A program made the translations under genes and the position numbers. From an uncultured Flavobacteriales bacterium (lineage in GTDB: Bacteria > Bacteroidota > Bacteroidia > Flavobacteriales_D > Sanyastnellaceae), in NCBI GenBank assembly GCA_905478325.1, contig CAJQIB010000028.1:1-64000 (forward strand): a stretch of DNA of 64,000 nucleotides, read 5' to 3'. Below the pieces are notes generated by a model. It made no database searches. It was not told the DNA's origin and saw nothing but the letters and a program-made list of their open reading frames with translations. Every line of letters begins with the position of its first letter. Position 1 is the stretch's first letter. Below are positions 44,505 through 53,064 of the stretch, piece by piece.

Positions 44505-46268
44505 ATGAAAGGCATCCGAAACATTGCGATCATCGCACACGTTGACCACGGAAAAACTACGCTTGTAGACAACATCATTCATCAGTGTCAAGCCGTTGAT
44601 CCTCGAAAAGAAACCGGTCAACTCATTCTTGATAACAACGATCTCGAACGTGAACGCGGCATTACGATTCTCTCAAAAAATGTTTCCGCAAATTGGAAAG
44701 GAGTCAAAATTAACATCCTTGACACCCCTGGTCACGCCGATTTTGGAGGTGAGGTAGAGCGTGTTTTGAAAATGGCCGATGCTGTTTTGTTGGTTGTTGA
44801 TGCTTTCGAAGGGCCCATGCCACAAACTAGATTTGTGCTCGGAAAAGCCATCGAATTAGGGCTGAAGCCTATTCTCGTGGTAAACAAAGTCGACAAGGAG
44901 AATTGTACACCTGACATTGCACAAGAGCAAGTTTTTGACTTGATGTTCACCTTGGATGCCACCGAAGAGCAGTTGGACTTCCCTACGGTCTATGGTTCGG
45001 CCAAAATGGGCTGGATGGGTCCTAATTGGGAAGAACCTACCACCGATATAACGCATTTGCTGGATGTCATCCTCGAGCACGTGCCTGAGGCACCGTACCG
45101 CGAAGGAACTCCGTTGCTTCAAATCACGTCCCTTGATTACTCAAAGTACACCGGTCGTATTGCGATTGGGCGTTTGTTCCGGGGCGACCTTCATGCGAAC
45201 CAGGATTATGCGTTGTGCACCAAAGACGGGAATCGCAAGGCAAGGGCCAAGGAATTGTTTGTTTTTGAGGGTTTGGGCAAAGAAAAGGTGGACCACGTGC
45301 GAAGCGGAGATCTCTGTGCAATCACAGGAATGGATGGCTTCGAAATCGGCGACACCATCAGCGACCTCGAAAACCCTGAGGTCATGGAGCGCATCGCAGT
45401 TGATGAGCCCACCATGTCGTTGCTCTTCACGATCAACACATCCCCTTTCCTTGGACGTGACGGGAATTTGTTGACCAGCCGGCACATCCGCGAACGACTG
45501 GACGCAGAATTGCAGAAGAACTTAGCGCTTCGCGTCGAGCCGACGGACAGCGAAGACAAGTGGACGGTTTACGGACGTGGCATTCTGCATTTGTCCGTGC
45601 TGATCGAGACGATGCGTCGTGAAGGATATGAAATGCAAATTGGAAAGCCTCAAGTGCTGTTCAAAGAGGTTGACGGTGTCAAACACGAGCCGTTTGAGCA
45701 TCTCGTCATCGATGTACCCGACGCAGTAGCAAGCAAGGCAACGGAGCTGGTAATGAAGCGCAAGGGAATGCTCCAAGTCATGGAGGCCAAAGGCGCGTTG
45801 CAGCACATGGAATACCGAATTCCCTCCCGCGGGCTCATCGGTTTGCGGAACCAAGTCTTGACCGCTACATCTGGAGAAGCGGTGATGACCCACCGCTTTG
45901 ATGGCTATGAGCCGTTTGCTGGAGAACTCGCTTCGCGCTCCCTCGGCTCCTTGGTCAGTAAAGAAGCAGGTCAATCACGTGCCTTCGAAATTGACCGTCT
46001 ACAGGACCGCGGAACGTTCTTCATCGATTCAGGACAGGACATCTACGCAGGCCAAGTTATCGGCGAAAGTTCACGCGACAACGACATGGAATTGAACCTC
46101 GTTCGTGGAAAGCAGCTCAACAACATGCGATCGTCAGGTACCGACAAAAGCCTCAACATTGCTCCACCCCGAAAACTTTCTTTGGAAGAATACATGGAGT
46201 GGATTGGCGATGATGAGTACCTTGAGGTCACTCCTAAGGCGCTGAGGGTGAGAAAGGTGCGGGGGTGA
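44505..46268 (+). CDS. typA: Translational GTPase TypA/BipA
   Basis: TypA is a ribosome-binding GTPase related to EF-G with roles in stress and 50S assembly. The 587-residue protein has G1 [11 protein letters not shown]2 RGITI, G3 [14 protein letters not shown] and G4 NKVD. The TypA C-terminal domain has [24 protein letters not shown] and [24 protein letters not shown]-like segments. I chose the ATG at 44505, where [15 protein letters not shown] matches the family start; the longer open frame overlaps the tRNA. A GT2-type glycosyltransferase starts 15 nt after it. Confidence 0.97.
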   Translation: MKGIRNIAIIAHVDHGKTTLVDNIIHQCQAVDPRKETGQLILDNNDLERERGITILSKNVSANWKGVKINILDTPGHADFGGEVERVLKMADAVLLVVDAFEGPMPQTRFVLGKAIELGLKPILVVNKVDKENCTPDIAQEQVFDLMFTLDATEEQLDFPTVYGSAKMGWMGPNWEEPTTDITHLLDVILEHVPEAPYREGTPLLQITSLDYSKYTGRIAIGRLFRGDLHANQDYALCTKDGNRKARAKELFVFEGLGKEKVDHVRSGDLCAITGMDGFEIGDTISDLENPEVMERIAVDEPTMSLLFTINTSPFLGRDGNLLTSRHIRERLDAELQKNLALRVEPTDSEDKWTVYGRGILHLSVLIETMRREGYEMQIGKPQVLFKEVDGVKHEPFEHLVIDVPDAVASKATELVMKRKGMLQVMEAKGALQHMEYRIPSRGLIGLRNQVLTATSGEAVMTHRFDGYEPFAGELASRSLGSLVSKEAGQSRAFEIDRLQDRGTFFIDSGQDIYAGQVIGESSRDNDMELNLVRGKQLNNMRSSGTDKSLNIAPPRKLSLEEYMEWIGDDEYLEVTPKALRVRKVRG

Positions 46269-46283
46269 ATTTTTAAGAAACGA

Positions 46284-47063
46284 ATGAGCCGATTTCAATT
46301 TGGATACATCATCGCAACAGTCGAATCAAGGATACTGAAAAACGACCTCCTTTGTCGACAAATCGACGCGATCAATGAGCCGATTGTAATTGTAAATCAG
46401 TTTACTGAAAAAGCCATTAAGGCAGATCAATTCAAGCCCAACGTTACTCTGGTTAATTCCAAAACGAAAGGGTTGTCTAAAAGCAGAAACATAGCGTTGA
46501 ATTTAATCGACGCCAGCCATGTCATGATTTGTGATGATGACATTCAACTGGTAGAGGAAAACCTTGAAGAATTAAGGGGAACCTTAGCGCAATCACCCTT
46601 GCATTCCGTTTATTTCACACAATTGCAAAAGAGTACCGGGCCGCTGTGGAGAGCTACTTATGAGAGCGATGCGTTCGTTTTGAAAGGCTTGTCCTTTAAA
46701 ACGAAGCGTCGCATCCAGAGAATCAACAGTATGGAACAAATCCTTGGGTTGGATATACTCAAACAGAACCGCATTCAATTCAATGAGAAATTCGGCGCTG
46801 GAACCCCGAATTATCCGCTTGGCGAGGAAACGTTATTATCGTTCGATGCTCTCCGAGCAGGAGGTACCATGCAGTATATACCCCTTGTCTCTCGAATTCA
46901 TCCTCCTTTTAGTTCTGGAATGAAGACTGACTGGAAAAGTCGTCGCTCCACATGGGCTGTTTACAGAAGAATCTTCTGGCCGTGGGGCACCCTCATGTTC
47001 ATCGCAGTTTCAATCAAACGATCTTTTTTGAGCAATTACTCGGATCACAACAGGGTCCTCTGA
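46284..47063 (+). CDS. Glycosyltransferase, family 2-like
   Basis: The 259-residue protein has a GT-A fold arrangement: an N-terminal beta-alpha nucleotide-sugar region, the motif TKGLSKSRNIALN (about 62-74), and the metal-binding acidic motif MICDDDIQLVE (about 82-92). The C-terminal third has aromatic and basic residues with a possible membrane-associated helix (FWPWGTLMFIAVSI). No signal peptide is seen. Donor and acceptor are unknown. Base composition is more AT-rich than typA next to it. Its 3' end overlaps the convergent methyltransferase by 54 bp. It starts 15 nt after typA with no promoter box of its own. Confidence 0.8.
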   Translation: MSRFQFGYIIATVESRILKNDLLCRQIDAINEPIVIVNQFTEKAIKADQFKPNVTLVNSKTKGLSKSRNIALNLIDASHVMICDDDIQLVEENLEELRGTLAQSPLHSVYFTQLQKSTGPLWRATYESDAFVLKGLSFKTKRRIQRINSMEQILGLDILKQNRIQFNEKFGAGTPNYPLGEETLLSFDALRAGGTMQYIPLVSRIHPPFSSGMKTDWKSRRSTWAVYRRIFWPWGTLMFIAVSIKRSFLSNYSDHNRVL

Positions 47064-47639
47064 CTTGTAAGGAGCTAAGCCCTTAGCTTGGATTTTGTAA
47101 ATAATTGAAAAGCCTGCGTTCTGAATCCTTTTCACGAAAGGTTCAAACTCCACAAACCTCCGATAATGTGACGTCATGAATTCGTTGGTGTTCAACGCCT
47201 CTCCTTGTCCATAAAGTTCATCAAGGACACTCCTTATCTCGATCAATAAGACTCCATTCGGTTTTAACGTTTTGAAGGCCCAATCGAGCGTGTCTTTTTC
47301 AAGTTTTTCACTCACGGAATGCAGGGTAAACCGCGAGTAAATTGAATCCACTTCTTTCCTCTTTCCTAATGCGGTGAAATCACCCGCTTCAAACGAAACG
47401 TTCACGTTTTTGAAAGCGCCCTTCAAGTGCTCAATTTCTGAATCGCATTGGTCGAAAGCGGTGACATTCAACCCCTTCTGAGCAAAAAACACACTGTCTC
47501 TTCCGTTTCCACATCCCAACTCATACATACTCATCCCTTTCTCTAAGAATGGAAGGGTAAAGCTTGCAAATGGTGATTCAACGGATGGGTTCGGATTGTT
47601 TTTGTAATAGCCTTCCCAGTAAGTTTTAGAATTCATCAT
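47010..47639 (-). CDS. Class I SAM-dependent methyltransferase
   Basis: The 209-residue protein has a Rossmann methyltransferase core with motif I MYELGCGNGRDSVFFAQKG (about 37-55), an acidic residue after strand 2 (TAFDQCD) and post-motif segments VDSIYSRFTLHSV and LKPNGVLLIEIRS. The N-terminus is YWEGYYKNNPNPSVESPFASF. It starts 2 nt after the stop of the LicD-like gene (a TTG overlapping that stop is another possible start). The context of two LicD-like genes and a glycosyltransferase suggests modification of a surface glycan or its phospho-substituent. The substrate is unknown. Confidence 0.8.
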   Translation of the reverse strand: MMNSKTYWEGYYKNNPNPSVESPFASFTLPFLEKGMSMYELGCGNGRDSVFFAQKGLNVTAFDQCDSEIEHLKGAFKNVNVSFEAGDFTALGKRKEVDSIYSRFTLHSVSEKLEKDTLDWAFKTLKPNGVLLIEIRSVLDELYGQGEALNTNEFMTSHYRRFVEFEPFVKRIQNAGFSIIYKIQAKGLAPYKSEDPVVIRVIAQKRSFD

Positions 47640-47641
47640 GC

Positions 47642-48340
47642 TCAATAATAGGCTGTATTACAGCTCCGTGAAATAATCTTTGAATTTAGCGCACTGGTCG
47701 GCGTGTGCCAATCCTTTCTTGGGATTAAATAATCCCCGTAAGTATCCGTAAGTCTTTGGGCAGGGTCCGCAGGAATATTCAAAACACTCCCTTGCCACGT
47801 GATCTTATCAAACGTTGTCACTCGAGTGAAGCACTCTCGAACTAAACGAGATCCCTCTGGGGAATTTGGAAACAAGTGGCAGTGCATCCCTCCTTCGACT
47901 TTTGAGAAGAAAAACAGGTCTAGAGTAACTCCGTTCAACTCATAACTCTCTTCAAGCCCATACCTTCCCTCGTCAACCTCTATCCGGTGTATTTTTCGAA
48001 ATCCATGCTTCACCAAAGCCTTTTCTATATGTGGGGTATAATCGTCCAACAAAACCCCGAAATCTAAATCTGTATCATGATCGATGAGTTTTCCGTCACG
48101 GATAATCCCGAGCAGCGTCCCAAATTCAATCCAATAAAAAAGACCGATTTCATCCAAAGCCTGCAAAGCAATTAGCATTGTTGACTTTCCTTTCATCTTG
48201 AAGTTTTTATTTAAGATCAAAAACTTCACTTTCAACAATAACGGGAGATACAGTGGTTTAATCACACGTTTTATACCCCAGCCATCGGACATCTTTTTAA
48301 GCCTTTCGATACCGGACAACAAATAATGTCTCGCCTTCAT
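47642..48340 (-). CDS. LicD/fukutin-family nucleotidyltransferase-like protein
   Basis: The 232-residue protein has the LicD-type core YWIEFGTLLGIIRDGKLIDHDTDLDFGV (about 68-95), in which the Gly-Thr-Leu-Leu-Gly loop and spaced aspartates form the metal and substrate site. Later it has LTDTYGDYLIPRKDWHTP, which also fits. Family members (LicD, fukutin, FKRP) transfer phosphocholine or polyol-phosphate groups to sugars. No membrane segment or signal is evident apart from a hydrophobic stretch near 30-45. It overlaps both neighbours by a few bases, so three genes form one operon with the other LicD-like gene. Confidence 0.82.
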   Translation of the reverse strand: MKARHYLLSGIERLKKMSDGWGIKRVIKPLYLPLLLKVKFLILNKNFKMKGKSTMLIALQALDEIGLFYWIEFGTLLGIIRDGKLIDHDTDLDFGVLLDDYTPHIEKALVKHGFRKIHRIEVDEGRYGLEESYELNGVTLDLFFFSKVEGGMHCHLFPNSPEGSRLVRECFTRVTTFDKITWQGSVLNIPADPAQRLTDTYGDYLIPRKDWHTPTSALNSKIISRSCNTAYY

Positions 48341-49095
48341 GATTGCTTCAATAATCGATCGCTTACAACAAAATCTCCATATGGTTTGATTTGAATGCTA
48401 TCAGGTGAAGAATGAGGTGACCCCCTATCTTCTGGTGGAGGAAGTTTCATGTAATCTCCATAAACCGTGCTCAATATTTCATCCCAGTTCTTCGGAACAC
48501 CGCATGTTAAACCTTCGAATTTGCGAGGTTCAACGGGTTCGAAATTTTGCCGAGACATGTAGACGCGTTTCGCTGAGTGGACGTTTAAAAAAGAAATTCG
48601 GTCGTCAGATGCGTCACGAAGTACGAAAATATCCACCGCTACCCCTCGTTTCCCATCTCTGCTGACAATTGAACTTCGGTCCATCACTTTAAAAAAATCA
48701 ACCCCCATTGGAACCAGTAACAAGTTAGAGGGCAGGTGGTTTGAGTTTTGAATAAAAAAATTAAAATCAGATTGAATCATGAACACATCGATATCATCAT
48801 CCCAGGGGATGAAACCATCATGGCGAATAGCTCCCAGCAACGTTCCAAATGCCAATGAAAATTCAAATCCATATCGAGACCCCATTTCATTTAAAACCCG
48901 CAAGATTCTTAAACCAATTCTTTGCACTTGCTTCTCCTTCGAAAGAAACAAAAAATCACCGCGATCATCCGGTACTTCGCGGTCAAGCGTATCTCCATCC
49001 CCTGATTGAGAACGTGCCAAACGAATCCTTCTGCGATATATCCGAGAATAGAATGGCCACTGTAGAGCTTGAATATGTTTTTCTTGTAGAAGCAC
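48337..49095 (-). CDS. LicD-family protein
   Basis: The 252-residue protein has the LicD core FEFSLAFGTLLGAIRHDGFIPWDDDIDVFM (about 76-105) with the expected acidic triad DDDID, and near the end STVYGDYMKLPPPEDR, as in other LicD proteins. The N-terminus is basic. It starts with GTG (49095); no ATG is nearby. A TATATTTA box, one base off consensus, ends 4 nt before the GTG. Its stop overlaps the next LicD-like gene start (ATGA). It probably transfers a phospho-substituent to a surface glycan; this is family-based inference. Confidence 0.85.
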   Translation of the reverse strand: MLLQEKHIQALQWPFYSRIYRRRIRLARSQSGDGDTLDREVPDDRGDFLFLSKEKQVQRIGLRILRVLNEMGSRYGFEFSLAFGTLLGAIRHDGFIPWDDDIDVFMIQSDFNFFIQNSNHLPSNLLLVPMGVDFFKVMDRSSIVSRDGKRGVAVDIFVLRDASDDRISFLNVHSAKRVYMSRQNFEPVEPRKFEGLTCGVPKNWDEILSTVYGDYMKLPPPEDRGSPHSSPDSIQIKPYGDFVVSDRLLKQS

Positions 49096-49099
49096 TATG

Positions 49100-49107
49100 T
49101 AAATATA
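49100..49107 (-). promoter_or_regulatory. Candidate -7 element for the LicD operon
   Basis: TATATTTA on the minus strand, one mismatch from TAnnTTTG, ends 4 nt before the GTG start at 49095. It lies in the 45-bp gap after the histidine kinase gene. Confidence 0.4.
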
Positions 49108-49140
49108 ACCTCACGGCCTCATTGGGTTATGCAAACACCG

Positions 49141-50601
49141 TTAAAGTGTTATCAGGAATGTCGATTTACTTTCAACACTAATCTTACCTCCGTGATACTC
49201 TTCAATGATTCGCTTGCACAGGGACAATCCAAGTCCCCAGCCTCTTGACTTTGTTGTATATCCCGGAGCAAAAACTTCCTTCCTCAGGTTTTTTGGAATG
49301 CCTTTTCCGCTGTCTGAAATTGTCACTTGAATGTTCTCAGGGGTTTGAACAACTCGCAACTCAATCCGACCTTTTCCATCCATGGCATCCACGGCATTGC
49401 GTATCAGGTTTTCGAGCACCCAACTGAAAAGAGGCGGACTCAAGTAAGTTCTTGCCTCAGGATGTTCCGTTTCAAACGTCATCTCCACATGTTTAGAGAC
49501 CCGAGGACGCATGTAGTTTACGGTGGACTGGATGGCTTCTGAAATGTTGTGTTCCTTCAAAATGGGTTTGGACCCGATCTTACTGAAGCGGTCGACTACG
49601 GTGTTGAGCCGCAAAATGTCCCGATTCATCTCCGAGAGATAGTCTTTCCGGACACCATCCTCCTCCAAAAGCCCCACCCACGCCATGAGAGAACTCAGCG
49701 GTGTGCCCAATTGATGCGCCGTCTCCTTGGCCATACCCACCCAAACTTGGTCTTGTTCAGCGCGTCTAAAGCTGCTAAAAATCAAATAGGCCACGAGCAG
49801 GAAAACAGCAATCAAAACCAGTTGAACCAACGGGTAATAACGTAATTGAGTCAACACAACCGAATCAGCAAAGTAGATGTAGTGTCTTCCGGCCTCAGGG
49901 AGGTCCACTGCAATCGGTTCGTTGCCATTAGACATGTCGCGAAGCAAACGTTGCAATCGGACAGGGTCTGCAACCGTAGCGCTGTCCACACGCTGATACC
50001 GCAAGACCGCCGTTCTCATGCTATCCGTCATGACAACCGGAACAGACGCGCTGTTGATCACCGTTTCCGAAATAAACGAATTGATGAGGTCCTGCATGAC
50101 CTCTTTGAGCTCACTAAAACGAACACTTTCATTCCAGTAAACGGTATGACCAACGTCTTCAAACACGATCGGCTCATTGTGAGCAAGCATCGCAAACTTT
50201 AGAGAGTCGCGGTCCGTTGTTTGTGGCACATTTAAATCATACAATAGCCGATCATTCTCGTCGTAGATCAAAACAGGGATGGTGCGATTGGACCACACAT
50301 AATCTGTAACGAACGTCAAGTCCATGCCCCGTGGTGGATCGTTGATCAAGCGGTATGCATCGGCAAGTCGATCTGCTTTTTGGCGTTCTTCACCACTCAA
50401 CTCTTTGAATAATTGCTGCGTATACCGCACCAACTCCGACCGCTTCACGATGGCCTCGGACCACACACGCACTTTGTTTTGTTCCTCCTCACGGATGCGG
50501 CGCGCCATGTCATTGGAGTACCACAACGTGGCGACAACAATGACCGATGCTACAGCCAATAAAAGCCGCTTCCAGCGTTGTTTATTGGAGTAAACGTTCA
50601 T
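49141..50601 (-). CDS. Sensor histidine kinase
   Basis: The 486-residue protein has an N-terminal membrane helix (about 11-28), a periplasmic sensor region (about 30-265), a second helix (YYPLVQLVLIAVFLLVAYLIF) and a cytoplasmic kinase. The phospho-acceptor His is in MAKETAHQLGTPLSSLMAWVGLLEE, the N box is ENLIRNAVDAM, and ATP-binding boxes are ISDSGKGIP and GWGLGLSLCKRIIEEYHGGK. No response regulator lies next to it. The start ATG overlaps the upstream PorP/SprF stop by one base (TAATG), which fixes the start. It is the last gene of a four-gene operon. Confidence 0.92.
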   Translation of the reverse strand: MNVYSNKQRWKRLLLAVASVIVVATLWYSNDMARRIREEEQNKVRVWSEAIVKRSELVRYTQQLFKELSGEERQKADRLADAYRLINDPPRGMDLTFVTDYVWSNRTIPVLIYDENDRLLYDLNVPQTTDRDSLKFAMLAHNEPIVFEDVGHTVYWNESVRFSELKEVMQDLINSFISETVINSASVPVVMTDSMRTAVLRYQRVDSATVADPVRLQRLLRDMSNGNEPIAVDLPEAGRHYIYFADSVVLTQLRYYPLVQLVLIAVFLLVAYLIFSSFRRAEQDQVWVGMAKETAHQLGTPLSSLMAWVGLLEEDGVRKDYLSEMNRDILRLNTVVDRFSKIGSKPILKEHNISEAIQSTVNYMRPRVSKHVEMTFETEHPEARTYLSPPLFSWVLENLIRNAVDAMDGKGRIELRVVQTPENIQVTISDSGKGIPKNLRKEVFAPGYTTKSRGWGLGLSLCKRIIEEYHGGKISVESKSTFLITL

Positions 50602-51548
50602 TAATTGTAGGCAGGACAAGGCATGGTTCTGCCGCTCGGCTTGCCCGAACAACCGTTGATGCCAATGACGATTTCATGGGTCCGCGGGCCTGCACCACTC
50701 AGTGGTGAAACGTTCATCTCGTAAGCATATCCAATCGAGAGGTATTCCAAGACTTTAATTTGAGCAGCGACAATAAATGCACTTTGAGTGCGGTAACCGA
50801 TGCCAACTCCTGCGACGTCGTTGTAACGCGCCATAGCCATCAGCTCCGCGGAAATCGGAACGCCCTTAGCCATGCGTACTTGTCCAGAGGGAAGAAACAT
50901 CCACTGTCCGTCGAGCTCAACCTCTGAACCTGCCATCATCACCACGTGCCGTCTCAGCTTTCCGTACTGGCTGATCTTCTCCATGGACGGTTGGGTCACA
51001 TTCTGGATGGTCAAGCCTACATACTTTGTGCGGTCGTAAAACCAAACGCCGGCGTCCAGCATGGGAGCGATGAATTGGCTTGAACCCATGATGGCAGGGT
51101 CGTTGGTGCCTTGTACTTCGGGCATCTCCAGTAAACTCAAGTTAAGTCGATGTTGGAAAAACCCTGCACTGAAGCCCATTGCCAAACGCGCGCCTGTGGA
51201 TAGCCTCAGGTTGTACGCGTAAGCAAAATTGACCGAGGTATACCCCCAAGCTCCCGCTTCGTCCGATTCAACCCGCCCGCCAAACCCATGAAAGTCTTGT
51301 CCTTGAGCCGTCATTTGTCCATGCAAATTGGCAAACGATGTCTGCGGAGCGCCCTCAATTCCAGACCATTGGTTTCGATAGCCCATGTGCAAATCCATAC
51401 AGCCCAAAACGCCCGCCATGGCCGGGTGGTCCTGGAACGGATTCATCATGGCTGTAGTCCGAATCGGAAATTGCTGGGATTGGCCTGACGTGGCGAAGAA
51501 CAAAAACACCAGCAGTCCCGTCAAAAAAGGTGTGTGGAATTGTTTCAT
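50601..51548 (-). CDS. PorP/SprF-family type IX secretion outer-membrane protein
   Basis: PorP/SprF proteins are outer-membrane barrels that work with the type IX machinery, often paired with a type B cargo protein. The 315-residue sequence has a signal peptide (TPFLTGLLVFLFFATSGQSQ), the typical opening with FQDHPAMAGVLGCMDLHMGYRNQWSGIEGAPQTSFANLHG, and the closing EYLSIGYAYEMNVSPLSG...THEIVIGIN. It overlaps the preceding type B protein gene by four bases, the usual genetic partnership. It ends at the histidine kinase start. Confidence 0.92.
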   Translation of the reverse strand: MKQFHTPFLTGLLVFLFFATSGQSQQFPIRTTAMMNPFQDHPAMAGVLGCMDLHMGYRNQWSGIEGAPQTSFANLHGQMTAQGQDFHGFGGRVESDEAGAWGYTSVNFAYAYNLRLSTGARLAMGFSAGFFQHRLNLSLLEMPEVQGTNDPAIMGSSQFIAPMLDAGVWFYDRTKYVGLTIQNVTQPSMEKISQYGKLRRHVVMMAGSEVELDGQWMFLPSGQVRMAKGVPISAELMAMARYNDVAGVGIGYRTQSAFIVAAQIKVLEYLSIGYAYEMNVSPLSGAGPRTHEIVIGINGCSGKPSGRTMPCPAYN

Positions 51549-52540
51549 CGGATAACACTGATAAAGCCGGTGATGGTTTGAAAATCAACAAGCAATGGAT
51601 CGTTCAAATCAATCGCATAGTAATACGTCCCCTCCGGAACATCCGTTCCGCCGCGTCTTCCATCCCAAGCCTGGGTATACCCAATACTGCGATGAACCAA
51701 TTGACCCCACCGGTCAAAGATGCGCACGTCCGCTAAATCATACAGAAGCAGACCTTCAATCGTCCAAACGTCATTGATGTAGTCGCCGTTGGGCGTAAAA
51801 CTCGTTGGGATGCCTAAGGGGTTTCCGACAGTAATGGTAACCTCATCGGTGTACTGACACCCTCCAAAAAAACCTGATACCGAGTACGTAGTGGTGATGC
51901 TAGGCGACGCAATCACTTCGGGTCCCGTTGCGGGCGAAATACCGTATTCAGGAAACCACGTATATCCCAGGTCCTCATTTCCCCCTAAGACCGTCAAGGT
52001 AACGGCTTGTCCTGGAGCGATATTGGATGTGCAGCAGGCGTTGATCGAAACGGCCGGCCCCGACAGAATTAAGGACACATTGCACGGTGTTGTCGACTGG
52101 TCGTGCGCCGTGCCGATTAAAATCAAGTACGTGGTATTGGGCAACAAGCCATCGGTTTGCAAAGCGAACCCTCCTGCCGTTTCGGCACACGGAGAGACCA
52201 TTTCATACGCGGCGACGTTGCACAAATCCTGCGGATCTGGTTTGACCACAACGCACTCGATCACATCATCAATTCCATCCGTTTGACACGTGACGCCTGT
52301 AATGTCCAAAGTGGCAGAACCGGTATTGACAAAATCTCCGTTGGACATGAATTCAACCACCGTTACAAAGGGCGCGTTCAGACAATCGATCTCCAAACTT
52401 TGACTAAAGTTCAATGTGATCGCTTCTGGAATTTCACCGCAGATCGGAACCGGATTGCTGCAGTCTTGCGCCTGCAGGGCGCCCGTCAAAGCAAGCAGGA
52501 CCAAACCTAAATAGTTCTTCATGGCAATTAAACGCTTCAT
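51545..52540 (-). CDS. T9SS type B (gliding-motility-associated) secreted protein
   Basis: The 331-residue protein has an N-terminal signal (either from 52540 or from Met7, MKNYLGLVLLALTGALQAQ), a cysteine-rich beta-domain (about 25-170), an Ig-like module (about 170-240, with VTLTVLGG and TYSVSGFFGGCQYTDEVTITV) and a clear type B sorting domain at the end (PTSFTPNGDYINDVWTIEGL...VRIFDRWGQLVH...GTYYYAID). It is coupled by ATGA to the biotin-carrier gene before it and to PorP/SprF after it. The ATG at 52540 is kept because of that coupling. Confidence 0.88.
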   Translation of the reverse strand: MKRLIAMKNYLGLVLLALTGALQAQDCSNPVPICGEIPEAITLNFSQSLEIDCLNAPFVTVVEFMSNGDFVNTGSATLDITGVTCQTDGIDDVIECVVVKPDPQDLCNVAAYEMVSPCAETAGGFALQTDGLLPNTTYLILIGTAHDQSTTPCNVSLILSGPAVSINACCTSNIAPGQAVTLTVLGGNEDLGYTWFPEYGISPATGPEVIASPSITTTYSVSGFFGGCQYTDEVTITVGNPLGIPTSFTPNGDYINDVWTIEGLLLYDLADVRIFDRWGQLVHRSIGYTQAWDGRRGGTDVPEGTYYYAIDLNDPLLVDFQTITGFISVIR

Positions 52541-53025
52541 GATTCCAATTCATATGTGACCAACGCTGTTCCTTTTTCCACCGCAACACCAGACCCCACT
52601 TCGACGCTTGCAAGAACTCCTGCTCGTGGAGCACGAATGACATTTTCCATTTTCATGGCCTCCAAAACCAGCAAGGCATGTCCTTCCTCAACCATTTCGC
52701 CTTTCGTAACCCCAACAGAGAGCACCTTGCCCGGCATCGGAGCGAGCACTTCCATCTCGAGCCCCGTCTCAGCACTGCTCATGCCCATGGATTCCAGGAG
52801 AAGCATCTGACGATCCAACACCTGCAATTGGCGTTCCACACCACTGACGCGGACCAATACATGGCCCGCCTTGTCTGGCCCATTGACCAGTTCCACTCGG
52901 ACATTTCGATGGCCCATTCGCACATCAAAAACACCGTCACCTACCGGTTTCCAATCCCAAGAAGATGCTGCATCTCCTTGAACCTGTTCCGTTTGACCAT
53001 CAGGCCATCGTACTTCCCATTCCAT
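52537..53025 (-). CDS. Biotin carboxyl carrier-like protein
   Basis: The 162-residue protein ends in a biotin/lipoyl domain (about 88-162) with the biotinylation motif EAMKMENV (Lys125) and the matching VLAPMPGKVLSVGV half. The N-terminal 80 residues resemble the linker of acyl-CoA carboxylase carriers. Such subunits carry CO2 in acetyl- or propionyl-CoA carboxylases, but no carboxylase subunit gene is in the window. It is the first gene of an operon with a T9SS type B protein, PorP/SprF and a histidine kinase, an unexpected neighbourhood. It is divergent from hemW, 39 bp apart. Confidence 0.9.
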   Translation of the reverse strand: MEWEVRWPDGQTEQVQGDAASSWDWKPVGDGVFDVRMGHRNVRVELVNGPDKAGHVLVRVSGVERQLQVLDRQMLLLESMGMSSAETGLEMEVLAPMPGKVLSVGVTKGEMVEEGHALLVLEAMKMENVIRAPRAGVLASVEVGSGVAVEKGTALVTYELES

Positions 53026-53064
53026 GAAGGCAAGTTAGGAGGATTTTGGAGCGAACTTGGGGCC

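Noticed and set aside
44322-46268. A longer plus-strand frame for typA
   Set aside because: The added N-terminus is the antisense of the tRNA gene; the family start is at 44505.
46284-49095. The glycan island as part of a phage or transposon
   Set aside because: No integrase, transposase, terminal inverted repeat or target duplication was seen; tRNA-Leu lies on the other side of typA and shows no att-like duplication that I could find.
52678-53064. N-terminal extension of hemW
   Set aside because: It is antisense to the biotin carrier gene and has no HemW-like sequence; the conserved start is at 53065.
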